Positions 1 to 5,569 of a DNA stretch of 5,569 bases are shown piece by piece. A model generated the notes under the pieces. That model was given only the letters and a program-made list of their open reading frames with translations. It was not told where the DNA came from and searched no databases. The translations under genes were made by a program, and so were the position numbers. The stretch is from positions 1-5,569 of the forward strand of contig URKL01000137.1 of NCBI GenBank assembly GCA_900548485.1. The letters are read 5' to 3'. Origin of the DNA: an uncultured Succinatimonas sp. GTDB lineage: Bacteria > Pseudomonadota > Gammaproteobacteria > Enterobacterales > Succinivibrionaceae. Each line of letters starts with the position of its first letter. Position 1 is the stretch's first letter.

Positions 1-33
1 GGGTCGTAGGTTCAAATCCTATATCACCGACCA
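1..33 (+). tRNA. tRNA-Pro, 3' fragment (5' part outside window)
   Basis: The window opens in the variable loop of a tRNA. A 5-bp T stem is visible (GTAGG at 6-10 with CCTAT at 18-22) around the loop TTCAAAT, followed by the 3' acceptor strand ATCACCG (23-29), discriminator A30 and an encoded CCA (31-33). G at position 72 with A at position 73 implies a C1-G72 pair, the unusual combination typical of bacterial tRNA-Pro, and the implied 5' acceptor strand CGGTGAT is that of the E. coli proK-type tRNA-Pro. The anticodon lies outside the window, so the isoacceptor cannot be read. No hairpin terminator follows; the DNA after it is only pyrimidine-rich. Confidence 0.88.
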
Positions 34-174
34 TCTAATCAATTCTCACTTTTCCTTTCTTGTGCAAAAATTATCTTCTAACTTGTCATAGTCCTAAGCT
101 CTCTTTTTCTTGCACTATTAGATATTTCTGCTCAACAATCTCAATTCCTAGTTAAACAAATTCTCATGTTTTTT

Positions 175-203
175 TTGAATATATTGATAGTAGAAAAGAT
201 AAT
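175..203 (+). promoter_or_regulatory. Candidate sigma-70 promoter for the AraC-family gene
   Basis: A -35-like TTGAAT (175-180) and a -10-like GATAAT (198-203) are separated by exactly 17 bp, and a T-run lies just upstream. Transcription would start near 210 and leave a leader of about 84 nt before the start codon at 294. A second match, TTGACA (245-250), 17 bp, TATGTA (268-273), has a perfect -35, but its start site near 280 would fall inside the Shine-Dalgarno at 279-284, so I prefer the upstream one. This is read by eye in AT-rich DNA, where chance matches are common. Confidence 0.4.
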
Positions 204-293
204 GCCGTTGCAAAATACACTCAAGCGGATCAAGATCTTTAAAATTGACATATATTTTGTCTCTATGTATGTAAATTTAGGAGGATATTGCTT

Positions 294-1460
294 ATGAATG
301 TGCGTTTTTTACTACTTGAGCTTTTTTCCTGTGTACAACTACCATGTTTTATTGTAAGTGCCGACGGCAAAAGTCTTGAGGATGAATATCTGCCACATGG
401 GATTAAGCAACATTTTGATTCAAACTATGTCTTAAAAAGTGCACAAAACTTTGAACGTAATGTAGCCGATCCTTTATATTTCTCTTTAAATTCTCACGGA
501 AAAAGCTTTGCCGCCATAAAACTTTGTGATTTAAGAACCATTATCATAGTCCTCCCTGACAGTACCTTATTATCAGAGATACAACCAAATTTCTCACAAA
601 ATGCAATTGCCAATCGTCTACAAGCAGTTAATTTATTTTTAAGGATGCTCTCTGAAATCTGTCTTATGTCAGATCTCCCTAACAAAGTTTATACAAGTAA
701 AGCCTTAGACTGTGAACAGTATGTACCAGAGGAGTTTTCAGATCTCACATCTAAGCTTCCCAAACATCTGCAACCTCACAATCAATACAGAACCGAAGTC
801 TTCATTCAAGATGCAGTCATAGAAGGCGATTTAAATAAGCTTAAATTTGCTTTTGACCTGCCAGCGCATGGAGAACATGGCATTTTAGGCCCAAATGAGG
901 ATAGATCTCTGCGCAATCATTGTCATCTTGTAAATGTACTTTGTTCTAGAGCAGCTATTCGCGCAGGAGTTTCACCTGAGGAAGCTTATACCCTCTCAGA
1001 TAAGCTTTTTATGTCAGTTGAGCTTATAGATCCTAAAAAACTTAACTTTGAGTTACGCACTAAAGTTGCTAAGTCATTTTTATTACAAGTCAAAAACTAT
1101 AAAGAGCAACAAGCATCCCCAAATCACAATACTCATGTTAATGAGGCTGTGGATTTTATACGCAGACATCTTTTTGATAATATCAATATAAGCTCTATTG
1201 CCAGCCACTGTAATTTAAGTACTGATTATCTACAAAAGATCTTCCGTAACCATCAAGGGATTACCATTTCCGCATTTATCCTTAAAGAAAAACTTAAAGC
1301 CTCACAGGAGCTTTTAACAGACAGCCATCTTAAAGCTACCGAGATAGCTTCCCTTTTACATTTCTCCTCAGCCTCCCACTTCAATCGTTCCTTTAAGGAG
1401 CTCTTTGGCATTCCTCCAGCTTTATATCGTCGCCAAAACCGAAAAAAGGTCAACACCTAA
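294..1460 (+). CDS. AraC/XylS-family transcriptional regulator
   Basis: This 388-residue protein probably controls the symporter and arabinofuranosidase genes that follow on the same strand. The C-terminal ~105 residues (about 283-385) are a typical AraC-type DNA-binding domain: a first helix-turn-helix near 299-318 (SSIASHCNLSTDYLQKIFR) and a second near 348-370, ending in the family signature IASLLHFSSASHFNRSFKEL, then FGIPPALYRR. A central segment (about 165-245) has the pattern E-x-I-x-x-G-(D)-x-x-K-L ... LGPNEDRSLRNH ... SRAAIRAGVSPEEAYTLSD, which I recall from AraC regulators of gut Firmicutes. The first ~130 residues are a divergent presumed sensing domain that I cannot assign. ATG 294 is preferred over TTG 288 because the AGGAGG at 279-284 lies 9 nt before the ATG but only 3 nt before the TTG. 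There is no signal peptide, so it acts in the cytoplasm. The ligand is inferred from neighbours to be arabinose or an arabinoside; family assignment is firm, target and ligand are not. Confidence 0.93.
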   Translation: MNVRFLLLELFSCVQLPCFIVSADGKSLEDEYLPHGIKQHFDSNYVLKSAQNFERNVADPLYFSLNSHGKSFAAIKLCDLRTIIIVLPDSTLLSEIQPNFSQNAIANRLQAVNLFLRMLSEICLMSDLPNKVYTSKALDCEQYVPEEFSDLTSKLPKHLQPHNQYRTEVFIQDAVIEGDLNKLKFAFDLPAHGEHGILGPNEDRSLRNHCHLVNVLCSRAAIRAGVSPEEAYTLSDKLFMSVELIDPKKLNFELRTKVAKSFLLQVKNYKEQQASPNHNTHVNEAVDFIRRHLFDNINISSIASHCNLSTDYLQKIFRNHQGITISAFILKEKLKASQELLTDSHLKATEIASLLHFSSASHFNRSFKELFGIPPALYRRQNRKKVNT

Positions 1461-1517
1461 AGATAGATATCAGAATTTTGTAAAAATTATAAACATAGTC
1501 TCGCTTTTATGGACAAA

Positions 1518-1557
1518 AAAAATTGTCTGTAACGGAGAAAAATTGCACATAGAGGAT
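1518..1557 (+). promoter_or_regulatory. Tandem direct repeat, candidate AraC-type operator upstream of the symporter gene
   Basis: The octamer AAAAATTG occurs at 1518-1525 and again at 1538-1545, exactly 20 bp apart, and the similarity continues with TA at 1530-1531/1550-1551 and GGA at 1534-1536/1554-1556; by my alignment 13 of 20 positions match. Two head-to-tail half sites about two helical turns apart are the usual arrangement for AraC-family dimers. The second copy ends just upstream of the -35 position (about 1560-1565) of a possible promoter with -10-like TAAGAT at 1583-1588, and that -35 is poor, as expected for an activator-dependent promoter. The binding protein, most likely the regulator encoded just upstream, is inferred. 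Confidence 0.4.
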
Positions 1558-1630
1558 CTGCTAAAACACAGCGCTATTGCCATAAGATATAGCTCACAAA
1601 ATTAAGAGTGAACATCTTTTTAAAATCAAA

Positions 1631-1662
1631 TCCATCTAATTTAAAGTCATCTTTTAGATGGA
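1631..1662 (+). promoter_or_regulatory. Hairpin overlapping the symporter ribosome binding site
   Basis: TCCATCTAA (1631-1639) and TTAGATGGA (1654-1662) are perfect reverse complements, giving a 9-bp stem with a 14-nt loop. The right arm includes three of the four bases of the GGAG Shine-Dalgarno (1660-1663) that serves the ATG at 1672 with 8 nt spacing. In mRNA, folding would hide the ribosome binding site. In DNA the same dyad could also be a protein site. The stem has no following U-tract, so it is not a terminator. Confidence 0.5.
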
Positions 1663-1671
1663 GATCTAATT

Positions 1672-3051
1672 ATGAACAATCAAAATGCTGTTTCAAAACT
1701 GCGGTTTTTAGAGAAGACCAGCTTCGGTGCTGGTGATGCTGCCTGTAATATGCTTTTTATGCCTATTACGATGTTTTTATCGTTTTTCTACACTGATATT
1801 TTTGGACTTACTCCAGCTGTTGTTGCAACAATGTTTTTAGTGGTACGTTTTGCTGATGCAATTTTTGATCCTATATACGGTGCTTTTATCGATAAAACCA
1901 AATCCCGCTATGGACGCTACCGCCCTTGGATTGCGCTTATGACCATCCCCTTTGTAGCATCCTGCATGTTGATGTTCTACACTCCAGATTTATCTCCAAC
2001 AGCGAAGATAATCTATGCTTTTGCTACATATTTATTGCTTTCTTTGCTCTACTCTGGTGTAAATATTCCCTATTGCTCCTTAGGAGGAGTCATTACAGCT
2101 GATCCAAATGATCGTGTTGCCTGTCAAAAATACCGCTTTGTAGGTGCTGGTTTAGCCGGTATTTTCTGCACTGTTACTATGTTACCTTTAGTCAACTTCT
2201 TTGGTGCAGATGATAGCGGTGAAGTTAACCGTCAAATTGGCTTTTTCTATGTAATTAGCATCTTTGCGGTAATTGCTATGGTGCTCTTTGCTATGTGCTT
2301 TTTCTTTACTAAGGAGAGAATTTATCCTAAAGAGGAACAAAAAGGTCTTATTGATAACTTCAAGACCATTGTGCATAACGATCAATGGTTTGTAAGCACA
2401 AGCTTAATGTTCTTAGACTGCCTTCCATCCTTCATCAGAGGAGCTGCCTCAATTTACTTTGCAAAATATGTTTTAGGCTTTGGTGATGCTGCAGCTACTG
2501 CCTTTTTAACTGTAGGACTTATCTGCAATGTCGGTGGTGCTTCAGTAACCTCATTTTTAACTAACCGTTTTGATAAAGTAGCTGTTTACAAATGGGTTAA
2601 GTTTATCTGCATGTTTTTATCACTACTCTTTTTGGTGATCCCATCAAATCAAGTAGTGCTTATCTATGTACTCTTTATTGTTCTCTCATTTATCCATCAG
2701 ATTTGTGCCCCATTAGTTTGGAGTTTTATTGGTGATGTTGATGATTATGGTGAATGGAAGTTACATCAAAGAGCCTCAGCCTTATGTGCCTCAGGCCATC
2801 TCTTTACCTTAAAACTAGCTTTAGCTGTAGGTGGCGCTTTAGTAGGTTTAGTACTCTCAATCTCAGGTTATGAGGCAAATGCATTAAATCAAACTGACTC
2901 TGCTATGGATGGTATCTATGCCTTAATGTCTTGGATCCCTGCTATAGGCTATCTCTTAAACTTCCTGGTAACTCACTATTTATTTAAGTTAAACCGTCAG
3001 ATGATGCAAAAAATCAATCAAGATCTCTATGGAAAAGAGAGCGCAGTTTAA
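1672..3051 (+). CDS. GPH-family (MelB-like) sugar:cation symporter, probable arabinoside transporter
   Basis: This 459-residue polytopic inner-membrane protein belongs to the glycoside-pentoside-hexuronide:cation symporters (MFS_2) and should take up a glycoside with Na+ or H+. The length is normal for the family and about 12 hydrophobic segments can be picked out from residue 22 to 440. Visible family features are the N-terminal FGAGDAA (D22, equivalent to sugar-binding D19 of MelB), RFADAIFDP (D62 and D66, equivalent to the cation-site D55 and D59), the cytoplasmic loop DKTKSRYGRYRPW (74-86), and GDVDDYGEWKLHQR (354-367) followed by K381 in the helix after it. MelB D124 corresponds to N131 in NIPYCSLGG, as in the XylP/UidB/YicJ branch, which favours a pentoside or beta-glycoside over melibiose. 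The start ATG is set by GGAG at 1660-1663. It lies between the AraC regulator and a cytoplasmic arabinofuranosidase, so the likely cargo is an arabinose-containing oligosaccharide or glycoside; the substrate itself is inference. Confidence 0.92.
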   Translation: MNNQNAVSKLRFLEKTSFGAGDAACNMLFMPITMFLSFFYTDIFGLTPAVVATMFLVVRFADAIFDPIYGAFIDKTKSRYGRYRPWIALMTIPFVASCMLMFYTPDLSPTAKIIYAFATYLLLSLLYSGVNIPYCSLGGVITADPNDRVACQKYRFVGAGLAGIFCTVTMLPLVNFFGADDSGEVNRQIGFFYVISIFAVIAMVLFAMCFFFTKERIYPKEEQKGLIDNFKTIVHNDQWFVSTSLMFLDCLPSFIRGAASIYFAKYVLGFGDAAATAFLTVGLICNVGGASVTSFLTNRFDKVAVYKWVKFICMFLSLLFLVIPSNQVVLIYVLFIVLSFIHQICAPLVWSFIGDVDDYGEWKLHQRASALCASGHLFTLKLALAVGGALVGLVLSISGYEANALNQTDSAMDGIYALMSWIPAIGYLLNFLVTHYLFKLNRQMMQKINQDLYGKESAV

Positions 3052-3072
3052 ATTTTATCTAAATCTAAAAAA

Positions 3073-3109
3073 GCCTTAAATATGCTTATTAACAATTTAG
3101 GCAAGTTTT
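3073..3109 (+). terminator. Weak bulged hairpin after the symporter gene (possible partial terminator)
   Basis: GCCTTAAAT (3073-3081) pairs with ATTTAGGC (3095-3102) as eight base pairs with one bulged T and a 13-nt loop. TTTT follows at 3106-3109 after a two-base gap plus G. The stem is short and the U-tract poor, so at most it would trim or partly reduce transcription into the arabinofuranosidase gene. The rest of the 191-bp gap (3052-3242) is very AT-rich, with a small AGCTT-TTT-AAGCT dyad at 3131-3143 and no convincing -35/-10 pair. Confidence 0.25.
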
Positions 3110-3205
3110 GGAAAATTTAAGACAACTAAAAGCTTTTTAAGCTAAAAATTAACTTATAGATTTTTATAAATTTTATTTTTCAAGAATTTATAACAATTAC
3201 TCAAA

Positions 3206-3226
3206 TGGCGACTGTGACGGTCGCTA
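3206..3226 (+). promoter_or_regulatory. GC-rich hairpin immediately upstream of the arabinofuranosidase ribosome binding site
   Basis: TGGCGACTG (3206-3214) pairs with CGGTCGCTA (3218-3226) around a 3-nt TGA loop, giving nine pairs in RNA, two of them G-U, with an uninterrupted GCGAC/GTCGC core. It ends five bases before the Shine-Dalgarno AGGA (3232-3235), which itself stays single-stranded 7 nt before the ATG at 3243. It is the only GC-rich island in an otherwise very AT-rich gap. Plausible roles are a 5' stabiliser or processing boundary for the downstream message, or a protein-binding dyad; CTTTT at 3227-3231 also gives it a faint terminator look. Confidence 0.4.
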
Positions 3227-3242
3227 CTTTTAGGAAAATATT

Positions 3243-4772
3243 ATGCAACACAATATTCGTTATACCTTAGTTGAAGGCAACTACATCTCCAAGGTTGAAA
3301 ATGAGGTTTTTGGTTCCTTTGTTGAGCATTTAGGTAGAGCTGTTTACAGCGGTATCTATGAACCAGAGCATGTAAGTGCCGATAATCTCGGATGCCGTCA
3401 GGACGTTGCCCATTTAATTCAAGAGCTTAATATAAGTACTGTACGCTATCCAGGTGGTAACTTTGTGTCAGGATATAACTGGCGTGATGGTGTAGGACCT
3501 AAGTCTGAGCGTCCGGTGCGTCTTGATTATGCCTGGCTCTCCACTGAGACTAATGAATTTGGTATTGATGAATTTGCTTCTTGGTGTACAAATTATGGTT
3601 TAAGCCCAATGGTGGCTGTCAACTTAGGTACAGGAACTCCTCAAGATGCAGGCTATTTTATCGAATATTGTAATATTAAATCAGGTACAGCTCTAAGTGA
3701 TCTGAGAATTAAACATGGCCGTACTGAACCCTATAATTTCAAACTCTGGTGTTTAGGTAATGAAATGGATGGGCCGTGGCAGACTTGTCATCTGGATGCT
3801 GAGGATTATGTCAAAAAAGCTCGTGAAGCCTCTAAGATCATGCGCTGGGTTGATCCTGAGATTAAACTTGTAGGCTGTGGTAGTGCCACCACAGCTCTAC
3901 CCTCTTATCCTGAATGGGATAGAGTTGTTCTTGAGGGTCTTTATGATCATATTGATTTTCTCTCCTGCCATCACTATTTTGAAAATACCACAGGTAAAAT
4001 CACCGACTTTTTAGCCTCAGGTGTGCTTATGGATAATTTCATTCATACCATCACCTCTACAGCTGATTTTGTAAAAGCAAAGCTTCGTTCAAAAAAGACA
4101 ATGATGATCTCTTTTGATGAATACAATATTTGGTCAAATATTGCCGAGCCTTGGACTAATTACTTTGAAGCAGATCCTTCCCGTCGCTTTGAAAAGGCTC
4201 CTCCGCTTTTAGAGCAAATGTATACTCTAGCTGATGCTTTATCATTTAGTGGCCTTATGATCACCTTATTAAATAATTGCAACAGAGTGAAAATGGCCTC
4301 TTTAGCCCAGCTTGTAAATGTTATAGCTCCAATCTTTACTAAGCGTGGCGGTGGCGTTATCAAGCAAAGTATCTTCTATCCCTTCTATCTTGTAAGTCGT
4401 TATGGCCGTGGTATGGCTTTACATTTACCAGCACGTGTACCCATGCTTGATACTGTGCATGGAGATGCAAAGCTTTTACAAAGCGCTGCTGTATTTAATG
4501 AGGAAAAAGGCGAGCTTACCATGTTTATACTCAATATCTCTGATATCGATGAGGCTTCTATACATTTGAGCTTCGATGGTTTTTGCGATCCTAAATTATC
4601 TAAATGGGAGGTTTTATGCGGAGACGATCTCAATGCGACTAATAGCTTTGAAAAACCTAATGCAGTTAACCTTACAAGCAAAAAAATAGAACCTAAGGAG
4701 TCTACAGGCGCTGACATTACCATCTCACCGCTCTCCTTTAACACCTTAGTGTTTAAGACCCATAAGCTCTAA
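3243..4772 (+). CDS. GH51 alpha-L-arabinofuranosidase (intracellular)
   Basis: This 509-residue enzyme hydrolyses terminal alpha-L-arabinofuranosyl groups from arabino-oligosaccharides or arabinoxylo-oligosaccharides, releasing L-arabinose with retention of configuration. The length matches bacterial GH51 enzymes (~500). The N-terminal (beta/alpha)8 barrel carries FGSFVEHLGR (23-32), RYPGGNF (68-74), the acid/base E174 in CLGNEMDGPW, SCHHYFEN (241-248) and the nucleophile E293 in SFDEYNIW. These glutamates fall within one residue of E175 and E294 of Geobacillus AbfA. The last ~120 residues form the beta-sandwich usual in the family, ending SPLSFNTLVFK. There is no signal peptide, so it works in the cytoplasm on sugars imported by the symporter encoded 191 bp upstream. 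The start is supported by AGGA at 3232-3235. It is probably cotranscribed with the symporter, although the gap leaves room for a promoter of its own. Substrate linkage preference cannot be read from the sequence. Confidence 0.96.
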   Translation: MQHNIRYTLVEGNYISKVENEVFGSFVEHLGRAVYSGIYEPEHVSADNLGCRQDVAHLIQELNISTVRYPGGNFVSGYNWRDGVGPKSERPVRLDYAWLSTETNEFGIDEFASWCTNYGLSPMVAVNLGTGTPQDAGYFIEYCNIKSGTALSDLRIKHGRTEPYNFKLWCLGNEMDGPWQTCHLDAEDYVKKAREASKIMRWVDPEIKLVGCGSATTALPSYPEWDRVVLEGLYDHIDFLSCHHYFENTTGKITDFLASGVLMDNFIHTITSTADFVKAKLRSKKTMMISFDEYNIWSNIAEPWTNYFEADPSRRFEKAPPLLEQMYTLADALSFSGLMITLLNNCNRVKMASLAQLVNVIAPIFTKRGGGVIKQSIFYPFYLVSRYGRGMALHLPARVPMLDTVHGDAKLLQSAAVFNEEKGELTMFILNISDIDEASIHLSFDGFCDPKLSKWEVLCGDDLNATNSFEKPNAVNLTSKKIEPKESTGADITISPLSFNTLVFKTHKL

Positions 4773-4809
4773 AAAAATATCCTCGTACTTGTGTATAGTA
4801 CGAGGATAT
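4771..4809 (-). terminator. Rho-independent terminator of the rmlB transcript, possibly bidirectional
   Basis: ATATCCTCGTACT (4777-4789) and AGTACGAGGATAT (4797-4809) form a perfect 13-bp stem with a 7-nt loop. Read on the minus strand, the stem is followed at once by six T (4776-4771), a classical intrinsic terminator for the dehydratase gene ending at 4838. On the plus strand the stem is followed only by CTT, a run of A, then TTT, so it ends the arabinofuranosidase transcript less convincingly but could still act on both. The minus-strand T-tract overlaps the arabinofuranosidase stop codon (4770-4772). Confidence 0.88.
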
Positions 4810-4837
4810 CTTAAAAAAAATTTAATAAATCAAAAAA

Positions 4838-5569
4838 TTACTTACTAAACTTTTCTAAATACCACTTAACAGTTTTTATAATACCTGTATCGAAAGTCTC
4901 ATCAGGCTTCCAACCTAAATTCTTAACAATCTTGTCAGGATCGATTGCATAGCGTAAATCATGGCCAGGACGGTCTTTTACAAAGGTAATCAACTCTTTA
5001 TAACTCTTATGATTAGCTCTAGGTCTTAATTCATCTAAAATATTGCAGATGGTATTTACAATAGTAATATTGTTGCGTTCATTATGACCGCCAATATTAT
5101 AAGTCTCACCAGAAACACCCTTATGAAAAACTAAATCAATAGCCTTGCAATGATCTAAGACATATAACCAATCGCGAATATTAAGTCCCTGACCATAGAT
5201 AGGTAAATTATTTTCTTCTAAAGCCATCTTAATAATATGCGGGATCAGCTTTTCATCATGTTGCTTAGGGCCATAGTTATTCGAGCAATTTGAGGTAGTA
5301 ACATTCATACCATATGTATGATGATAAGCTCTTACGATAAAATCTGAGCTTGCTTTTGAGGCTGAATAAGGGCTATTAGGCGCATAAGCTGTAGTTTCAG
5401 TGAAAAAACCAGTTTCTCCTAAGGTGCCATAAACCTCATCAGTTGAAATATGGTGGAAGCGATTATTTTCACAACCTGCCTTAAATTTAAAAGGCTCTTC
5501 CATCCAGAAACGCCGAGCTGTTTCAATTAAATTAAAAGTACCATTGATATTGGTATTTATAAAAGCACC
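4838..5569 (-). CDS. rfbB: dTDP-glucose 4,6-dehydratase (RmlB/RfbB), N-terminus outside window
   Basis: This is the C-terminal 243 residues of the extended short-chain dehydrogenase that converts dTDP-D-glucose to dTDP-4-keto-6-deoxy-D-glucose, the second step towards dTDP-L-rhamnose and related deoxysugars of O-antigen or other surface glycans. The frame stays open from 5503 to the window edge and the extra 22 residues ([20 protein letters not shown]...) fit the family, so the ATG at 5501-5503 is internal and not the start. Counting from the edge, visible motifs are the catalytic STDEVYG (T43, D44, E45), YSASK (Y68, K72), then [22 protein letters not shown] and [13 protein letters not shown], which are diagnostic of RmlB. 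About 90-110 residues with the NAD-binding glycine motif are missing to the right. It is convergent with the arabinofuranosidase gene and functionally unrelated to it; the other dTDP-sugar genes would be expected further right. RffG, the enterobacterial paralogue, is an alternative name. Confidence 0.95.
   Translation of the reverse strand, partial: GAFINTNINGTFNLIETARRFWMEEPFKFKAGCENNRFHHISTDEVYGTLGETGFFTETTAYAPNSPYSASKASSDFIVRAYHHTYGMNVTTSNCSNNYGPKQHDEKLIPHIIKMALEENNLPIYGQGLNIRDWLYVLDHCKAIDLVFHKGVSGETYNIGGHNERNNITIVNTICNILDELRPRANHKSYKELITFVKDRPGHDLRYAIDPDKIVKNLGWKPDETFDTGIIKTVKWYLEKFSK

Noticed and set aside
1..33. tRNA 3' end as an attachment site of an integrated element
   Set aside because: I looked for a second copy of the tRNA 3' end (TTCAAATCCTATATCACCGA) and found none in the window, and there is no integrase gene here. 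A more distant repeat cannot be excluded.
1512..1527. GACAA / TTGTC dyad around a run of six A
   Set aside because: A 5-bp stem with a poly-A loop is weak and easily arises by chance; the overlapping direct repeat is the better explanation of this segment.
1405..1605. Open frame overlapping the end of the AraC gene, with a possible short version from TTG 1543 (about 20 residues, GGAG at 1534-1537) as a leader peptide
   Set aside because: The long form begins at a TTG inside the regulator without its own context and has no recognisable protein. The short form relies on a TTG start only 5 nt from a GGAG that is also part of the direct repeat. Its composition shows no runs of a regulatory amino acid.
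3141..3200. Promoter-like TATAAA (3165-3170) and TATAAC (3189-3194) before the arabinofuranosidase gene
   Set aside because: Neither has a recognisable -35 element at 16-18 bp, and such hexamers are expected repeatedly in a gap this AT-rich.
4400..4744. A 114-codon open frame on the minus strand within the arabinofuranosidase gene
   Set aside because: It lies wholly antisense to a well-supported GH51 coding region with catalytic motifs, and its translation shows no family features; it is a frame shadow.
5501..5503. ATG at 5503 as the start of the dehydratase
   Set aside because: The frame continues upstream to the edge with residues that fit the RmlB fold, and starting here would remove the NAD-binding domain.

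Overview
This is an AT-rich, gene-dense stretch of what is probably a gammaproteobacterial chromosome. The 3' fragment of a tRNA-Pro at the left edge encodes its own CCA and matches, as far as I can recall, the enterobacterial tRNA-Pro with acceptor strand CGGTGAT almost base for base. The strong Shine-Dalgarno sites, standard genetic code, heavy TTA/AAA codon use and a sugar-utilisation gene set would suit a gut or rumen gammaproteobacterium such as a Succinivibrionaceae member. That family-level placement is inference only and was not tested by any search.

Layout, left to right: (1) 1-33, the 3' part of a tRNA-Pro gene. (2) 34-293, an AT-rich gap with one reasonable promoter candidate for the next gene. 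(3) 294-1460 (+), an AraC/XylS-family transcription regulator. (4) 1461-1671, a regulatory gap with a tandem 20-bp-spaced direct repeat (possible AraC-type operator) and a hairpin that pairs with the ribosome binding site of the next gene. (5) 1672-3051 (+), a sugar:cation symporter of the GPH (MelB-like) family. (6) 3052-3242, a very AT-rich gap with a weak bulged hairpin and a compact GC-rich hairpin just before the next Shine-Dalgarno. (7) 3243-4772 (+), an intracellular GH51 alpha-L-arabinofuranosidase with both catalytic glutamates. (8) 4777-4809, a perfect 13-bp inverted repeat that serves as terminator for the convergent gene on the right. (9) 4838-5569 (-), the C-terminal two thirds of dTDP-glucose 4,6-dehydratase (RmlB/RfbB), cut by the window edge.

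Genes 3, 5 and 7 read as a compact arabinoside-utilisation module. The regulator senses a sugar signal, the symporter brings in an arabinose-containing oligosaccharide or glycoside, and the unsecreted GH51 enzyme releases L-arabinose in the cytoplasm. No arabinose isomerase, kinase or epimerase gene is in the window, so catabolism of the freed pentose must be encoded elsewhere. The rmlB gene belongs to a separate surface-polysaccharide (dTDP-rhamnose type) locus that lies to the right. I see no CRISPR array, transposon, phage gene or clearly unprecedented system. The most interesting signals are the regulatory structures in the two gaps flanking the transporter.
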